DNA from: Terriglobia bacterium
GTDB lineage: Bacteria; Acidobacteriota; Terriglobia; Bryobacterales; Bryobacteraceae
Direction of reading: 5' to 3'
NCBI GenBank assembly: GCA_020073305.1
Contig: JAIQFK010000010.1
Location: forward strand, 62,001 to 126,000
Length of the DNA: 64,000 bases
The notes beneath the pieces were generated by a model. The model had not been told where the DNA came from. It searched no databases and was given only the letters and a program-made list of their open reading frames with translations. Shown here one piece after another: positions 17,139 through 28,826 of this stretch (position 1 is the stretch's first letter; every line of letters starts with the position of its first letter). The translations under genes were made by a program, and so were the position numbers.

Positions 17139-17480
17139 ATGGCGAGAATCCAGCCTGTCCTGACACCAACCGAGCTTGCGCTGGTTGACCAAATGGCTGA
17201 GTTGACGGGCTCAAAACGAACCGAAGTGATCAAGAGCGCACTGGCAGTCTATCACTGGTTCGTGCGGCAGGCGCTCACCGGCAGTCGTGTGGTGGCACGC
17301 AAGCCAACCGGGGAAGAGGTTGCCATCGAGACCGCCGAACTCGCACTTCTGGAAGGCAAGGGCAACCGCCTTAGCCCGGAAGAGTTGGGACTGCTCGCGA
17401 AGCGGCTCGCGGCCGCGCCGAACGCGGTTGAGGCGGCACGGATCAGAGAGCGCCTCACTCGCGGCTTCTACGGGATTTAA
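17139..17480 (+). CDS. ribbon-helix-helix DNA-binding protein (antitoxin/regulator-like)
   Basis: A 113-residue protein whose first 50 residues fit a CopG/Arc-type ribbon-helix-helix: a strand segment IQPVLTPTE, helix LALVDQMAELTG, turn SKRTE, and helix VIKSALAVYHWFVRQAL. The C-terminal half (residues 60-113) is charged and helical and may hold a partner protein. Such proteins act as dimeric repressors, often antitoxins that autoregulate. It has a good promoter upstream, is followed after 23 bases by a small unknown gene on the same strand, and faces away from a HEPN-like gene. G+C is normal for the window. DNA binding is likely; the antitoxin role is a suggestion from context. Confidence 0.75.
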   Translation: MARIQPVLTPTELALVDQMAELTGSKRTEVIKSALAVYHWFVRQALTGSRVVARKPTGEEVAIETAELALLEGKGNRLSPEELGLLAKRLAAAPNAVEAARIRERLTRGFYGI

Positions 17481-17503
17481 GCCCGGGCAGCGAGCATCAG
17501 GTT

Positions 17504-17749
17504 GTGCCTCGAGTCCGACGCCAAAACGTTCCGCCCGCCCTGTTTCAGCACCTGCTCGACCGCGTCCGGAGCCGCAAGATTCCCCCCTCTCAACTGGAAC
17601 AACTCGCGAAGTGGCTTGACCGCGAACCCGAGGTGCCTGAGGGTCTGTGGTTCACGCGATTCTCAAGCATGACGGTTTGCGGCGAAGGCGAGTTGATCAA
17701 GACTTTCCTGCTTCCTGGTCAGGCGCCGAAAGGCCAGCGTGTTCCGTGA
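17504..17749 (+). CDS. small protein of unknown function, partner of the RHH gene
   Basis: An 81-residue reading frame starting with GTG (17504), 23 bases after the RHH gene. It is basic at the N-terminus (MPRVRRQNVPPALFQHLLDR), has a helical middle with KIPPSQLEQLAKWLD, then a conserved-looking end (GLWFTRFSSMTVCGEGELIKTFL). I do not recognise a family. Size, order and strand resemble the second gene of a toxin-antitoxin pair, but no toxin fold can be named. The start is weakly supported because the Shine-Dalgarno is poor. Similar two-gene arrangements would need to be looked for elsewhere. Confidence 0.6.
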   Translation: MPRVRRQNVPPALFQHLLDRVRSRKIPPSQLEQLAKWLDREPEVPEGLWFTRFSSMTVCGEGELIKTFLLPGQAPKGQRVP

Positions 17750-17777
17750 GGCTGACTTCTCAGGGGCGGGCGCCTGA

Positions 17778-20228
17778 TTACCACTTCAAAGTAATAACCT
17801 CTCGCTGATACCCCGCACCCGGGCGGAACCGCAAGCGCAGCTTGTCACCGGCCAGTTCAGCGCCGGAGAGCTTCAGGCTTGGCCGGTTGATGCGTAGGGG
17901 CAGGTCGTGGACGGAACCGCCGGGCGCCTCCAGGGTGATGGTGAGGCGGTTGGCTGCGAGTTGCTCGTCGAGAACTTTCAACTGTCCCGTTCGCGAACCG
18001 GGCTCGGGCAAGCCGTGCGGAATTTCGATCTCGACGGGCGGCAGCTCCATGCGCAACTCGGGTCGAACGGTGCGGCAATCTTCGCGCGCAGCGCTTTGCG
18101 GAACCAGGCACAGCACCACAGGTTTTTCCGAATGCGCCTGGATGACCAGGTGATCGCTTTCCCGTCTGAATTCGAGATCCACTCGAGAATCCCCGATCGG
18201 AACGTGACGCAGCTTGGCGGAACTCCAGCTTGCGGGCAGGTGGGGCGCCAGGCGCAGCGTGTGATGGAGCGCGTCCCAGTCCAGGCCAAACAGGCCGCGG
18301 AGGGCCGGGGTGAGCACCATGGCCGAAGACCACGTCTGATGCGAACTGCTGCGCCCCAGCGGCTGGAAGAACTCGCCGGAGAGCAGCTCAGTTACCGCGC
18401 CCAAATCCTGCGCGTAGCTCAGGTCCGCGTTCTGCATCAGGTGAGCGTAGCCGGAAAGCGCGCGGCCCGCGCGATATTCCGCGAGCGACACCCATCCGGT
18501 GAAAAGCGGCCAGACTGAGCCCTGGTGGTAACTGATGGGATCGAACATCGCCTCCGTGCCGCTCAGGTCGCGTGTACCCCAATCGGTCGAAAACTCGTGC
18601 GAGGCCCAGCGGCTGAACATCGCGCCGGCGTTCGGCAAAGACAGGCCACCCGTCCACCACGCGACCGCGGGATAGATGGTCGCGGTCTTGTCGGTCGTTC
18701 CATCGGCGTTGCGACTGAAGGCGTAGAACCGGCTGGAGGCATCGAAGTACTCCGGTTCCAGCTTCTCCCGGATCTTTTTCGACTGCTCGCCGGCCAGTCG
18801 CGCCAGCGCATCGTCGTGCATCAGCCCAGCCAGGCGAGCCATGGACGCAGACGACTGCTGATCGAGCGCCCCGAGATAGATCTCCTGGTGAGGCATCGCC
18901 GGCGGCCACGATTCCACCCAGCCAGTGCCTTCCGTGTTCTCGTAGATGCCATCGCCATCGGAATCGTGCGCTCTCGTGAACCCATATGCGCTCTTGACAG
19001 CGGTCCAGTGTTTGCGGAGAAACTCCAGGTCACCGCTGGTGTTGACGTAGTCCTCCATGGTCATGACGAACAGAGGCGTGGAGTCGGCGGCCGCGTAGAA
19101 GTACGGCGTGGCTTTCCAATCGACCAGGTCCGCGGTTTGCGAGAACTCGTGCATGATCTTGCCGTCCGCGCGCTGTCGCCGGATGAGGAACTCGAGAGCG
19201 GCACGGCTGAGCGCAAAATCTCCGTAGCCGTGAACGGCGTAGAGAGTCCACAGGGTATCGCGCCCAAAAAACCAGCCATAGCCGGGACGGGCCGAATCTC
19301 CGGAGGAATAATAGCCGGCCACGAGTCCGGTCTCATCGTGAAACTTCACGTGTGCCTGATCGATGGCCACCGCGGCCCAGCGCATGGCGTCGTTGAACCG
19401 GGCGTCGGGAGTTTCGGCGGTCAGGCGATCGTCGAAGAAATGCGCCCAGTAGCTTGCGGTGCGTGAGTACAGGTCCGGAATGCGATCGTTCAACGGCGCC
19501 AGCTGCGTGGCATCGCCGGCCGCGATCAGCAACGGAAAGAAGAAGTCCGAATCTTTCTTCGGGTCGAACGAGAGTTTCAGCTCTAGCGGATAGGTTTGGG
19601 GCCGTTCCTGGTACGGCGGCAGGATTCCGGGGATAGCGCGCGGAATGGCTACGGCGCCCGAAAACTCCGGATTGTCGGTGTGCAGAATGTAGTAGCCGCT
19701 CCCGCCCTGCTTGACCCACTCCGCGCCCGGTCGTCCAAAGTTCGGCGCGGGCCACATCCGCAACATTTCCGGTTGAAAACGAAAGGTAAGCTGGAGCGGC
19801 CGAACGGATGCGATCTCGAACAGCACAATGGGAGCTGCGTTGGTTTGGGCGTCGCGCGGCACGAACATGTGCTGTTTGACGGTGAAGGCGGCGTGCGAAT
19901 ACGTGATGGTGGTTCGTTCGGGAGCGACGTCGATCGCCGCGGCGAGCGGGTTGAGCTCGATGGGCACAGGGTAATCGGCAAGATCGGCGGTGATGCGAAA
20001 CGCGCTCAGGACTTTCACGGGGAACACCCAGGCCTCGAACGCGCCGTCCTGCTGGCCGAAGATCCCGCCATGCTCGCCGGCGACGGTGAAAGGCTTCAAC
20101 GGTTGCGCGACGCCCGAGATGCGAAGCGAGCCGCCCGGCATGGGAAAGCGCGGGACCGGGTGCAACGGCAGGTTTTGAGCCGCCGCCAGGGCCAGGAAGG
20201 CGGGCAACAGTAATACGGATGTGCGCAT
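17778..20228 (-). CDS. secreted (alpha/alpha)6-barrel glycoside hydrolase (GH63/GH15/GH37-like)
   Basis: An 816-residue enzyme with a Sec signal peptide (MRTSVLLLPAFLALAAAQ). An N-terminal beta-sandwich (residues 20-290) precedes a helical barrel (about 300-660) with the landmarks YGWFFGRDTLWTLYAVHGYGDF, ADSTPLFVM and SYHQGSVWPLFTGW, which match trehalase/glucosidase/amylo-alpha-1,6-glucosidase type enzymes with inverting acid catalysts. A C-terminal beta domain finishes the protein. The exact family and sugar are not certain; alpha-glucoside or glycogen-like oligomers are likely substrates. I chose the ATG at 20228, which yields the signal peptide and has AAGGA just upstream; TATAAT on the same strand lies at 20250-20245. 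It is divergent from the ADOP permease gene. Confidence 0.87.
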   Translation of the reverse strand: MRTSVLLLPAFLALAAAQNLPLHPVPRFPMPGGSLRISGVAQPLKPFTVAGEHGGIFGQQDGAFEAWVFPVKVLSAFRITADLADYPVPIELNPLAAAIDVAPERTTITYSHAAFTVKQHMFVPRDAQTNAAPIVLFEIASVRPLQLTFRFQPEMLRMWPAPNFGRPGAEWVKQGGSGYYILHTDNPEFSGAVAIPRAIPGILPPYQERPQTYPLELKLSFDPKKDSDFFFPLLIAAGDATQLAPLNDRIPDLYSRTASYWAHFFDDRLTAETPDARFNDAMRWAAVAIDQAHVKFHDETGLVAGYYSSGDSARPGYGWFFGRDTLWTLYAVHGYGDFALSRAALEFLIRRQRADGKIMHEFSQTADLVDWKATPYFYAAADSTPLFVMTMEDYVNTSGDLEFLRKHWTAVKSAYGFTRAHDSDGDGIYENTEGTGWVESWPPAMPHQEIYLGALDQQSSASMARLAGLMHDDALARLAGEQSKKIREKLEPEYFDASSRFYAFSRNADGTTDKTATIYPAVAWWTGGLSLPNAGAMFSRWASHEFSTDWGTRDLSGTEAMFDPISYHQGSVWPLFTGWVSLAEYRAGRALSGYAHLMQNADLSYAQDLGAVTELLSGEFFQPLGRSSSHQTWSSAMVLTPALRGLFGLDWDALHHTLRLAPHLPASWSSAKLRHVPIGDSRVDLEFRRESDHLVIQAHSEKPVVLCLVPQSAAREDCRTVRPELRMELPPVEIEIPHGLPEPGSRTGQLKVLDEQLAANRLTITLEAPGGSVHDLPLRINRPSLKLSGAELAGDKLRLRFRPGAGYQREVITLKW

Positions 20229-20398
20229 CGATCCTTGTCGACAGATTATAAGAAACTGGCGCACGCGTTGTTCGCTTTGGTACAGCGCTTCCCAGAAGTG
20301 GGACCGGGCGGCGTTCGTCCTTATCCCTAAACTGAGTGATTTCATCAACAGGCTAGACCCGGGCCACGGCCCTGTGTTTGCTTTTTCGGAGATGGATT

Positions 20399-22834
<2,436 letters not shown>

Positions 22835-22852
22835 CCATCTACGCTGGAACCG

Positions 22853-24247
22853 CTACGGGGCGACCAAAGAGGCCGCAGGCCGGATGTTCTGATTCACGTT
22901 GAAGAAATTCTGCGGGTCGTACTTCGCCTTCACCGCCGCCAACCGGTCGTAGTTCTCCCGATAGGTCGCCCGGATGCTCGCCTCGCCTTCTTCCATCATG
23001 AAGTTGATGTAACCGCCCCCCGCGCCATACGGATGCAGCGCGTTCCAGTATCTCCTCGCCCAGTCGACGATCTTGTCTTTGTTGGCAGGATCCGGATCCA
23101 CTCCCACGATGACCTGACTCCACACCGCATCCCGGTAGCTCCAGGCCGTATCGCCCTTCCCAACCTTGTGCGCCGCCCCGTTCACCGGATAGATGTGCAT
23201 GGTCGAGTGCATCGTCGGCAACTGCGCCGCATGCGTCATGTGCGCAGCAATCGCTTCGTCGGTCAGTTGCTTGAAAAAGTCCGCCTTCCAGTACCATTGC
23301 AGGCCCGCTGGATACAACCCGTCGAACATGCCCTGTAACATGGGAAACGGCATTGGCACGAAGAATTCAAAGGCCGGAGGCCGATAGGAGCGAATCGGCT
23401 CCAGGATCTCGTTCGCCTTCTCCAACGGGCCGTTGTAGCACCAGACGATCGCGCACATCTTTTTGAAATGCAGTGCTTCCGGAAAGGGCGGCGCGGGAGG
23501 CACGGTCATAAATGCGAAGAAGCCATTGATCTCTTCCGGCGCCTGCACAATGAATTCGCGGTACCACTTCATCACGTCCGGAGCCTGATCCAGTTCCCAC
23601 AACATGGGCCCCGCGCACACCATTTTCACGGGATGCGCCTGGAACAAGAAAGAAGTGACGATCCCGAAGTTCCCGCCGCCGCCGCGAATCGCCCAGAACA
23701 GATCCGGATTCTCCTCCGCGCTCGCCACAACAAACGATCCATCCGCCAGCACCATGTCCGCCGAAATCAGGTTGTCGATCGTCAACCCGCACTTGCGCGT
23801 CAGGTGCCCGATCCCTCCGCCGAGCGTCAATCCGCCCACGCCCGTACTCGCCACGACTCCCGACGGCACAGCCAGTCCGAAGGCATGGGTGGCATGATCC
23901 ACGTCACTCCAGGTAGCCCCGCCCCCGACGCGGACCATTCGCGCGGAAGGATCTACATGGACGTACGACATCCTGGACAGATCGATCACCAACCCGTCGT
24001 CGCAAACACCCAGGCCGCCCGCGTTGTGCCCGCCGCCACGCACCGACACTCGCAGCGAATGCTCGTGTGCGAAGCGGACCGCCGTCATCACATCCGCCGG
24101 GTCGGCGCACTTCGCAATCAACCGCGGCTTGCGGCTGATCATGGCGTTGTACACCTTGCGGGCGTCGTCGTAACCCGCATCTTCAGGAGTCAGAACCTGG
24201 CCGCGGAACTGGCCGCGAAAGTCATTGATTGTTTCCGATTTCAGCAT
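22853..24247 (-). CDS. FAD-linked oxidoreductase of the BBE/GOOX (PCMH) family
   Basis: A 464-residue flavoenzyme. The FAD-binding PCMH domain (about 35-210) contains RGGGHNAGG, whose His normally carries 8-alpha-linked FAD. The second covalent Cys of berberine-bridge-type enzymes is absent (GVVASTGVGGL has V where the Cys would be), so monocovalent attachment is expected. The C-terminal BBE motif is present (NYDRLAAVKAKYDPQNFF). Relatives oxidise sugars, alkaloids or polyketides with O2. I prefer the ATG at 24247; an in-frame GTG at 24256 is possible. It follows the BTAD regulator gene by 76 bases on the same strand, and regulation by it is plausible. No clear signal peptide. Confidence 0.9.
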   Translation of the reverse strand: MLKSETINDFRGQFRGQVLTPEDAGYDDARKVYNAMISRKPRLIAKCADPADVMTAVRFAHEHSLRVSVRGGGHNAGGLGVCDDGLVIDLSRMSYVHVDPSARMVRVGGGATWSDVDHATHAFGLAVPSGVVASTGVGGLTLGGGIGHLTRKCGLTIDNLISADMVLADGSFVVASAEENPDLFWAIRGGGGNFGIVTSFLFQAHPVKMVCAGPMLWELDQAPDVMKWYREFIVQAPEEINGFFAFMTVPPAPPFPEALHFKKMCAIVWCYNGPLEKANEILEPIRSYRPPAFEFFVPMPFPMLQGMFDGLYPAGLQWYWKADFFKQLTDEAIAAHMTHAAQLPTMHSTMHIYPVNGAAHKVGKGDTAWSYRDAVWSQVIVGVDPDPANKDKIVDWARRYWNALHPYGAGGGYINFMMEEGEASIRATYRENYDRLAAVKAKYDPQNFFNVNQNIRPAASLVAP

Positions 24248-24323
24248 AGTGTTCACTCTGCCATCCTATCCGTTCCGGGACCGTTCTAAAAACCCGTTTC
24301 CAGGCGTTCGGCCCGGTAAACTT

Positions 24324-27300
24324 TCAATGCGACCCAGAACGGCCAAGTAAAGCCCGGGCCTGCTGCAAATCCGGCGTATCAAACCCCTCATCGAACTTCT
24401 GTAACAATTGGCGCAATCCCGCCAACTCACCCGTCAACCCGGCCAGCCGCGCCTGGCCCCGCAGCTCGAACATGATTGACCCAGCCTGCCTCGCCGCTTC
24501 GATCGACTTTTGATAGCTCAGGCGCGCCTGCGCCGTATTCCCGCTCTTCTCGAGCAAGTCCCCATGCGTCCGGTGCAAATCCGCCGCGGACCACATCTCG
24601 CCGTTCTTGTTTTGGAACGCAAAGCCCGTTGAGAGGTTCGCCAGAGCCTCGCCCATATTGCCGTTCAGCGCGCACGCCTCCGCCAGCAACCCCTGATAGA
24701 ACGGCAGCCGTAGCTCCGCGCCCGTCGTTTTCAGCAAGTCTAACCCGCGACGCAACTGCGCCAAGCCTGCCTGCGGATCGTCCTCGATAGCTGCTGCCCA
24801 TCCCGCCACAATCTCCGCAATCGACCGATAGTAAGCGAAATCGTGCTTCCGGCAAACCGAAATCGCATTCCGCGCATGCTCGAGCGCCGCTTTGCTGTCC
24901 CGCCGGAACACATATAGCAGCGCCGCGTAATCCAGCGCGATCGCCATACTGAACGGATTCCCGACCCGCGAAGCCGCCGCAATCGCCTCCTGACTCGCCG
25001 TCACCGCCTGATCCGGGCGCCCTGCATGCCACAACAAATGCGCCAGGTACGACCGGCAGAATACTCCCACGTCCGGTCCGGCGAACAACGCCAGTGCGGC
25101 ATGCGACACGTTACCGTACATCGACATCGTGCGCGCCATGTGCTGGTGCGACAACGCCAGTTGACCCAGATGGAACAAACTGCAGCCGAGGGTAAACTGG
25201 CCGGTCGTCACCAGCGCTTCATTTGCCTCTGCGGCCGCGAAATCCAGCAGCTGCTGCCCGAACCCGCGCGCCGTTTCGAGTTCGCCCCGCACGATGTGAA
25301 ACACCCAAGACCCACTGAGGATAAAAGCCAGGTGCTTCTTCTCTCCGAGGGCCTTCGACAATTCGAGCGCCCGTTGATTCGTCTGCCCAACTTCCTCCAT
25401 CCCATAGCCCAGAGTCGTGGCCAGCGTCGGCCCCAGCGTCACCAGCAGCTCTAATTCCAGCTCATCACGCTTGGCGGACTCCGGTAACAACCCGCACAAT
25501 TCCAGCGCCCGCCGAAGCATCTCCGCAGCTTCCTTGTCCGCAAAGCGCTGCTGCGCCACCGTAGCCGCCTGCCGGTAGTGCGCAATCGCCTCATGCGGCA
25601 TCCCGGCGTCATCGTAATGAGCCGCCAGGTGCAGGCTCACGCTGGCCAGGTCGCCCGCATGCAATTCCTCAAGGGCCCGCGCAATCCGCCGATGAAAAAA
25701 CCGCCTTCGAATCGGACTCAATTCCGCGCGCGCGACCTCGCGGATCCGGTCGTGCGTGAAATCGTACAGTGCCCCGTCCAGCCCTTCGATCAAGCGCCGG
25801 TGCCACAGCTCATCGAGGGCCCGCGACAGACTGTCCTCATCCCAATCGCTCGCCTTCGCCAGCAAATCGAACGAAAACGACTGCCCCACAGCCGCCGCCA
25901 ACCCCGCCAACTCAAATGCCGATGGGGACAACTGCGCCAGGCGCGCGCCAATGACCGCGTGAATTCGCCGCTCCGCATCCGGATTCCGCAACCCCGCCCG
26001 AATGCATTCGACAACGAATAACGGATTCCCCTTCGTGGTCCGATACAGATCCGCCAAATCCTCTTGCGTCACCTCGTAGCTCGCAATCTGCTGCGCCAAC
26101 GCAGACGTTTCCGGAGCGCTCAACGGCTCGAGCGGAATCTCCGTCACCTGCCTGGCGCGTGCCAGTTCAACCCGCAGGCGCGTCGCCGGATGGTTCCGAT
26201 CCGTCTCTTCGGGGCGCATGGTCGCCAGCACCAGGAGGTTCCCTGCCTGGTTCGACCGGAACAGCGCATGCAGATAATCAATCGTGTCCTGATCGCACCA
26301 CTGCAAGTCGTCAATCACCAGCAGCAGGGGATGCGGCGCATGCCCGAACGTTGCATGCAGCGCTTCAAAAAAGTGCCGCCGCTCCCAACTCTCAGTCAGC
26401 GGCCGTGGACGGGGAATCGACGGATTGTCGGCCAGAATCTCCGGTAATACCCGGACCACCTCCTCGAGCTGCGTCCGTGGCAACTGCGAAGACCCTTTCC
26501 GCAACGGTCCGGTCCGCAACCACTCCGCAATTGGCGCGTAAGCCAGCTGCCCATGCGCCGCGTAGCAACGTGCCCGCGCCACCGCTCCATCGTGATGAGA
26601 CGCGCACCAATCGTACAACTTCTCGGCGAGCCTCGACTTTCCAATCCCCGGCTCGCCCATAATGACTGCCAGGTGAGTCTTACCGCTTTCGACTAACCGC
26701 CAGCAATCCAGCAACTGCTTCCATTCGCGCTCGCGCCCCACAATCGGCATCGCACTCGCGGCGGCACTCGGTGGCGCAGCGGTCTTCACAGCGGTTGACG
26801 CCTCCGACTTCAACGCCCGCTGGTACAACTCTCGCGTAACCGGGTCCGGATCGACACCCAATTCTCGCCGCAGCGCGCGCATGCACTGGTGGTACGCACG
26901 CAACGCACTGGCCCGGTCATGATTCCCGATATGAAGCCGGATCAGCAGTTGATGGTGCGCCTCGCGCAGCGGATCCTGCGCCACCAGCCGCTCGGCATGA
27001 CGAATCGCGGCCTGAAAATCACCGCGCTCTTCGAGCAAAACCGCCAATCGCCCCAAGACGTGCGCAAATTCCTGCCGGTACTCGTCCCGCAAAGGCGTGA
27101 GCCAGTCGTCGTACAAGCCCCGCGCCAGCTCGTCCTGATACAGGCCTGCCGCCGCTTCGAGCGCCGCACGCTCTACCGCCCAATCGCCCTTCCGCTCCGC
27201 CTCCGCGGCCCGCTCGACAGCTTCGTCAAACTCGTGGACGTCCACAGTACACGCGGGATCGCGCGGCCACTGCACGGTATGGTTGTCGGAAATCAGCAGG

Positions 27301-27542
27301 CAGCAGCTCGCAGGCAGAGCCCGCCTCAAATGATGGAGCAGCTGCCGCAGATTCGTCCGCGCCTGCCCTTCATTCGACTCCGGCCACAGCAGCGACGCCA
27401 GTTGCTCACGCGACTGCGGCGTCGCTGCCCGCAGTAGGAGAAACGCAAGCAGCGATTGCAGCCGGTTCGTATTGATCCCTGTAACGGCCGTCCCGTCACA
27501 ACTGAATTGCGGATTGCCGAAGAACTGGATGCGGGCTGACAT
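24324..27542 (-). CDS. large BTAD / AAA-ATPase / TPR transcriptional regulator
   Basis: A 1072-residue signal-transducing regulator. Residues 1-95 look like an OmpR/SARP-type winged helix (RLQSLLAFLLLRAATPQSREQLASLLW). Residues 100-245 form the BTAD helical domain (AHVLGRLAVLLEERGDFQAA, RELGVDPDPVTRELY). An AAA/STAND NTPase follows with sensor PIVGREREWKQL, Walker A GEPGIGKS (296-303) and Walker B LLLVIDDLQWCD. The C-terminal half (about 600-1060) is TPR-like helices. Such proteins activate transcription after binding a ligand on the TPR part with ATP. I chose the ATG at 27542, which starts the DNA-binding domain cleanly. The target is unknown; the FAD-oxidase gene lies immediately downstream. 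Confidence 0.93.
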   Translation of the reverse strand: MSARIQFFGNPQFSCDGTAVTGINTNRLQSLLAFLLLRAATPQSREQLASLLWPESNEGQARTNLRQLLHHLRRALPASCCLLISDNHTVQWPRDPACTVDVHEFDEAVERAAEAERKGDWAVERAALEAAAGLYQDELARGLYDDWLTPLRDEYRQEFAHVLGRLAVLLEERGDFQAAIRHAERLVAQDPLREAHHQLLIRLHIGNHDRASALRAYHQCMRALRRELGVDPDPVTRELYQRALKSEASTAVKTAAPPSAAASAMPIVGREREWKQLLDCWRLVESGKTHLAVIMGEPGIGKSRLAEKLYDWCASHHDGAVARARCYAAHGQLAYAPIAEWLRTGPLRKGSSQLPRTQLEEVVRVLPEILADNPSIPRPRPLTESWERRHFFEALHATFGHAPHPLLLVIDDLQWCDQDTIDYLHALFRSNQAGNLLVLATMRPEETDRNHPATRLRVELARARQVTEIPLEPLSAPETSALAQQIASYEVTQEDLADLYRTTKGNPLFVVECIRAGLRNPDAERRIHAVIGARLAQLSPSAFELAGLAAAVGQSFSFDLLAKASDWDEDSLSRALDELWHRRLIEGLDGALYDFTHDRIREVARAELSPIRRRFFHRRIARALEELHAGDLASVSLHLAAHYDDAGMPHEAIAHYRQAATVAQQRFADKEAAEMLRRALELCGLLPESAKRDELELELLVTLGPTLATTLGYGMEEVGQTNQRALELSKALGEKKHLAFILSGSWVFHIVRGELETARGFGQQLLDFAAAEANEALVTTGQFTLGCSLFHLGQLALSHQHMARTMSMYGNVSHAALALFAGPDVGVFCRSYLAHLLWHAGRPDQAVTASQEAIAAASRVGNPFSMAIALDYAALLYVFRRDSKAALEHARNAISVCRKHDFAYYRSIAEIVAGWAAAIEDDPQAGLAQLRRGLDLLKTTGAELRLPFYQGLLAEACALNGNMGEALANLSTGFAFQNKNGEMWSAADLHRTHGDLLEKSGNTAQARLSYQKSIEAARQAGSIMFELRGQARLAGLTGELAGLRQLLQKFDEGFDTPDLQQARALLGRSGSH

Positions 27543-27666
27543 GATGGGACCAATCTCGCCCGATTCTACTACTGCGCCCTGCTGCGCACCTGCCGCCGGT
27601 GCCTGGATGCCGGCCTGATGCCAGCGTAAGCGCTGTTGCCGAGCCGCAACCGGAGGGAGCGGAAGC

Positions 27667-28230
27667 CTACCCCTGAAACATCGAAATGCCGGCGATGCCC
27701 GCCGCGCCGGCCTCCAGACACTCGCGTGCATTTTGGGCGGTGACGCCGCCCAGCGCGAGCACAGGTATGCGTACCGCCTTGACGGCCTCCCGTAGCCGGT
27801 CCACGCCCAGCGGCTCGCCATAAACCGCTTTCGACGCCGTGAAAAACACCGGCCCGAATACGGCAAAGTCCGCGCTTTCCTGTTCCGCGCGCTTCACCTC
27901 GTCTATCGAGTGACAGGAGACGCCGATGAGGAATCCAGCAGGCGTGATTTTCCTCAACCGGGCGGGCGCGATGGAGCCCCCCGGCAGATGCACACCGCCC
28001 GCGCCGCAAACCAGCGCGACGTCCGTACGATCGTTCACCAAAATTTTCGTGCCGTGCGGGTTGGGAAGCTGCAGCACGCGGCGCACAAGTTCCACCAGTT
28101 CGCGGGCGCTGAGATCCTTTTCGCGGATCTGGATGCGCTCGATGCCGGCCGTGAGCGCGCGAGCAATGCAGTCGAGCAGCGGATCCAGGCCGCCCAGCGG
28201 TTTGCGATCGGTAATGTAGTAGCGAATCAC
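27667..28230 (-). CDS. thiE: thiamine-phosphate synthase ThiE
   Basis: A 187-residue TIM-barrel enzyme that joins hydroxymethylpyrimidine diphosphate to the thiazole phosphate to give thiamine phosphate. Landmarks are IQIREKDLS (diphosphate-binding Arg/Lys), [30 protein letters not shown] and the C-terminal [11 protein letters not shown] and [11 protein letters not shown] phosphate-binding loops. It is somewhat short for the family (usually 200-220). I chose the GTG at 28230, which gives the family start VIRYYITDR and overlaps the fmdE stop as GTGA. It is the last gene of the modB-modC-fmdE-thiE run, an unusual place for a thiamine gene. No TPP riboswitch is seen nearby. Confidence 0.93.
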   Translation of the reverse strand: MIRYYITDRKPLGGLDPLLDCIARALTAGIERIQIREKDLSARELVELVRRVLQLPNPHGTKILVNDRTDVALVCGAGGVHLPGGSIAPARLRKITPAGFLIGVSCHSIDEVKRAEQESADFAVFGPVFFTASKAVYGEPLGVDRLREAVKAVRIPVLALGGVTAQNARECLEAGAAGIAGISMFQG

Positions 28231-28811
28231 GCGAGTGGAGTGTAGTAGCCCTCGCCGGCACACGCCTTGCACAGCATGCGTCCGTCGCGCACTACCTCGC
28301 GCTTGAAATTGATTCCCTCGCCGCATTCGGCGCAGACCCGGCGCTCGCCTTTGTAGCCCGGAAACTCCTCCGGCCCGAGCGCGACCCGCACCCACTGGAT
28401 GGAGAACAGATCTTCATCCGGCATCTCGCGGTAGGCGCGCATCTGCTGCTGATTCTTGTTGGTCATCTCAGGGTATAGTTCCTGGGCCCGGCGTTTCGCG
28501 GTTTCGCGGGCCACCACGCGCACGGCACGGTCCTGTTTCAAATCGCAGAAGGTTGCGGCTACCTTGCCAAAATCGCGGAACTTGAGCGCGCGCTTTCCCA
28601 GGCGGCATCCGGTGACGATAGGAATCGCGTCGGTGGCGCAGCGGTCAATCTCGACGAAGGTCACCAGGCGCTTTCGGTCGTGTCCTGCAGGGTCTTCGAT
28701 GCCAAGCAGTTTCACCCCGTACATCGCCATGCGCAACCCGAGAATCTGGCCCGCGCACATGTGGCCGTGGGCCTGTTCTGCAAGGGCGGCATATTCGTCG
28801 AGGGACTTCAT
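28227..28811 (-). CDS. FmdE-like protein (formylmethanofuran dehydrogenase subunit E family) with zinc ribbon
   Basis: A 194-residue protein. The N-terminal FmdE domain (1-130) has the motif [18 protein letters not shown] and conserved Cys ([11 protein letters not shown]), followed by a C-terminal zinc ribbon with C-x2-C and C-x2-C ([23 protein letters not shown]). In archaea FmdE copurifies with the molybdenum/tungsten formylmethanofuran dehydrogenase; in bacteria the family is found beside molybdate transport or molybdoenzyme genes and probably has a cofactor or regulatory role. It lies 15 bases after modC and overlaps thiE by four bases, so it is translated as part of one operon. The real function is not established. 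Confidence 0.9.
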   Translation of the reverse strand: MKSLDEYAALAEQAHGHMCAGQILGLRMAMYGVKLLGIEDPAGHDRKRLVTFVEIDRCATDAIPIVTGCRLGKRALKFRDFGKVAATFCDLKQDRAVRVVARETAKRRAQELYPEMTNKNQQQMRAYREMPDEDLFSIQWVRVALGPEEFPGYKGERRVCAECGEGINFKREVVRDGRMLCKACAGEGYYTPLA

Positions 28812-28826
28812 CGAGGCATCGTTTGG

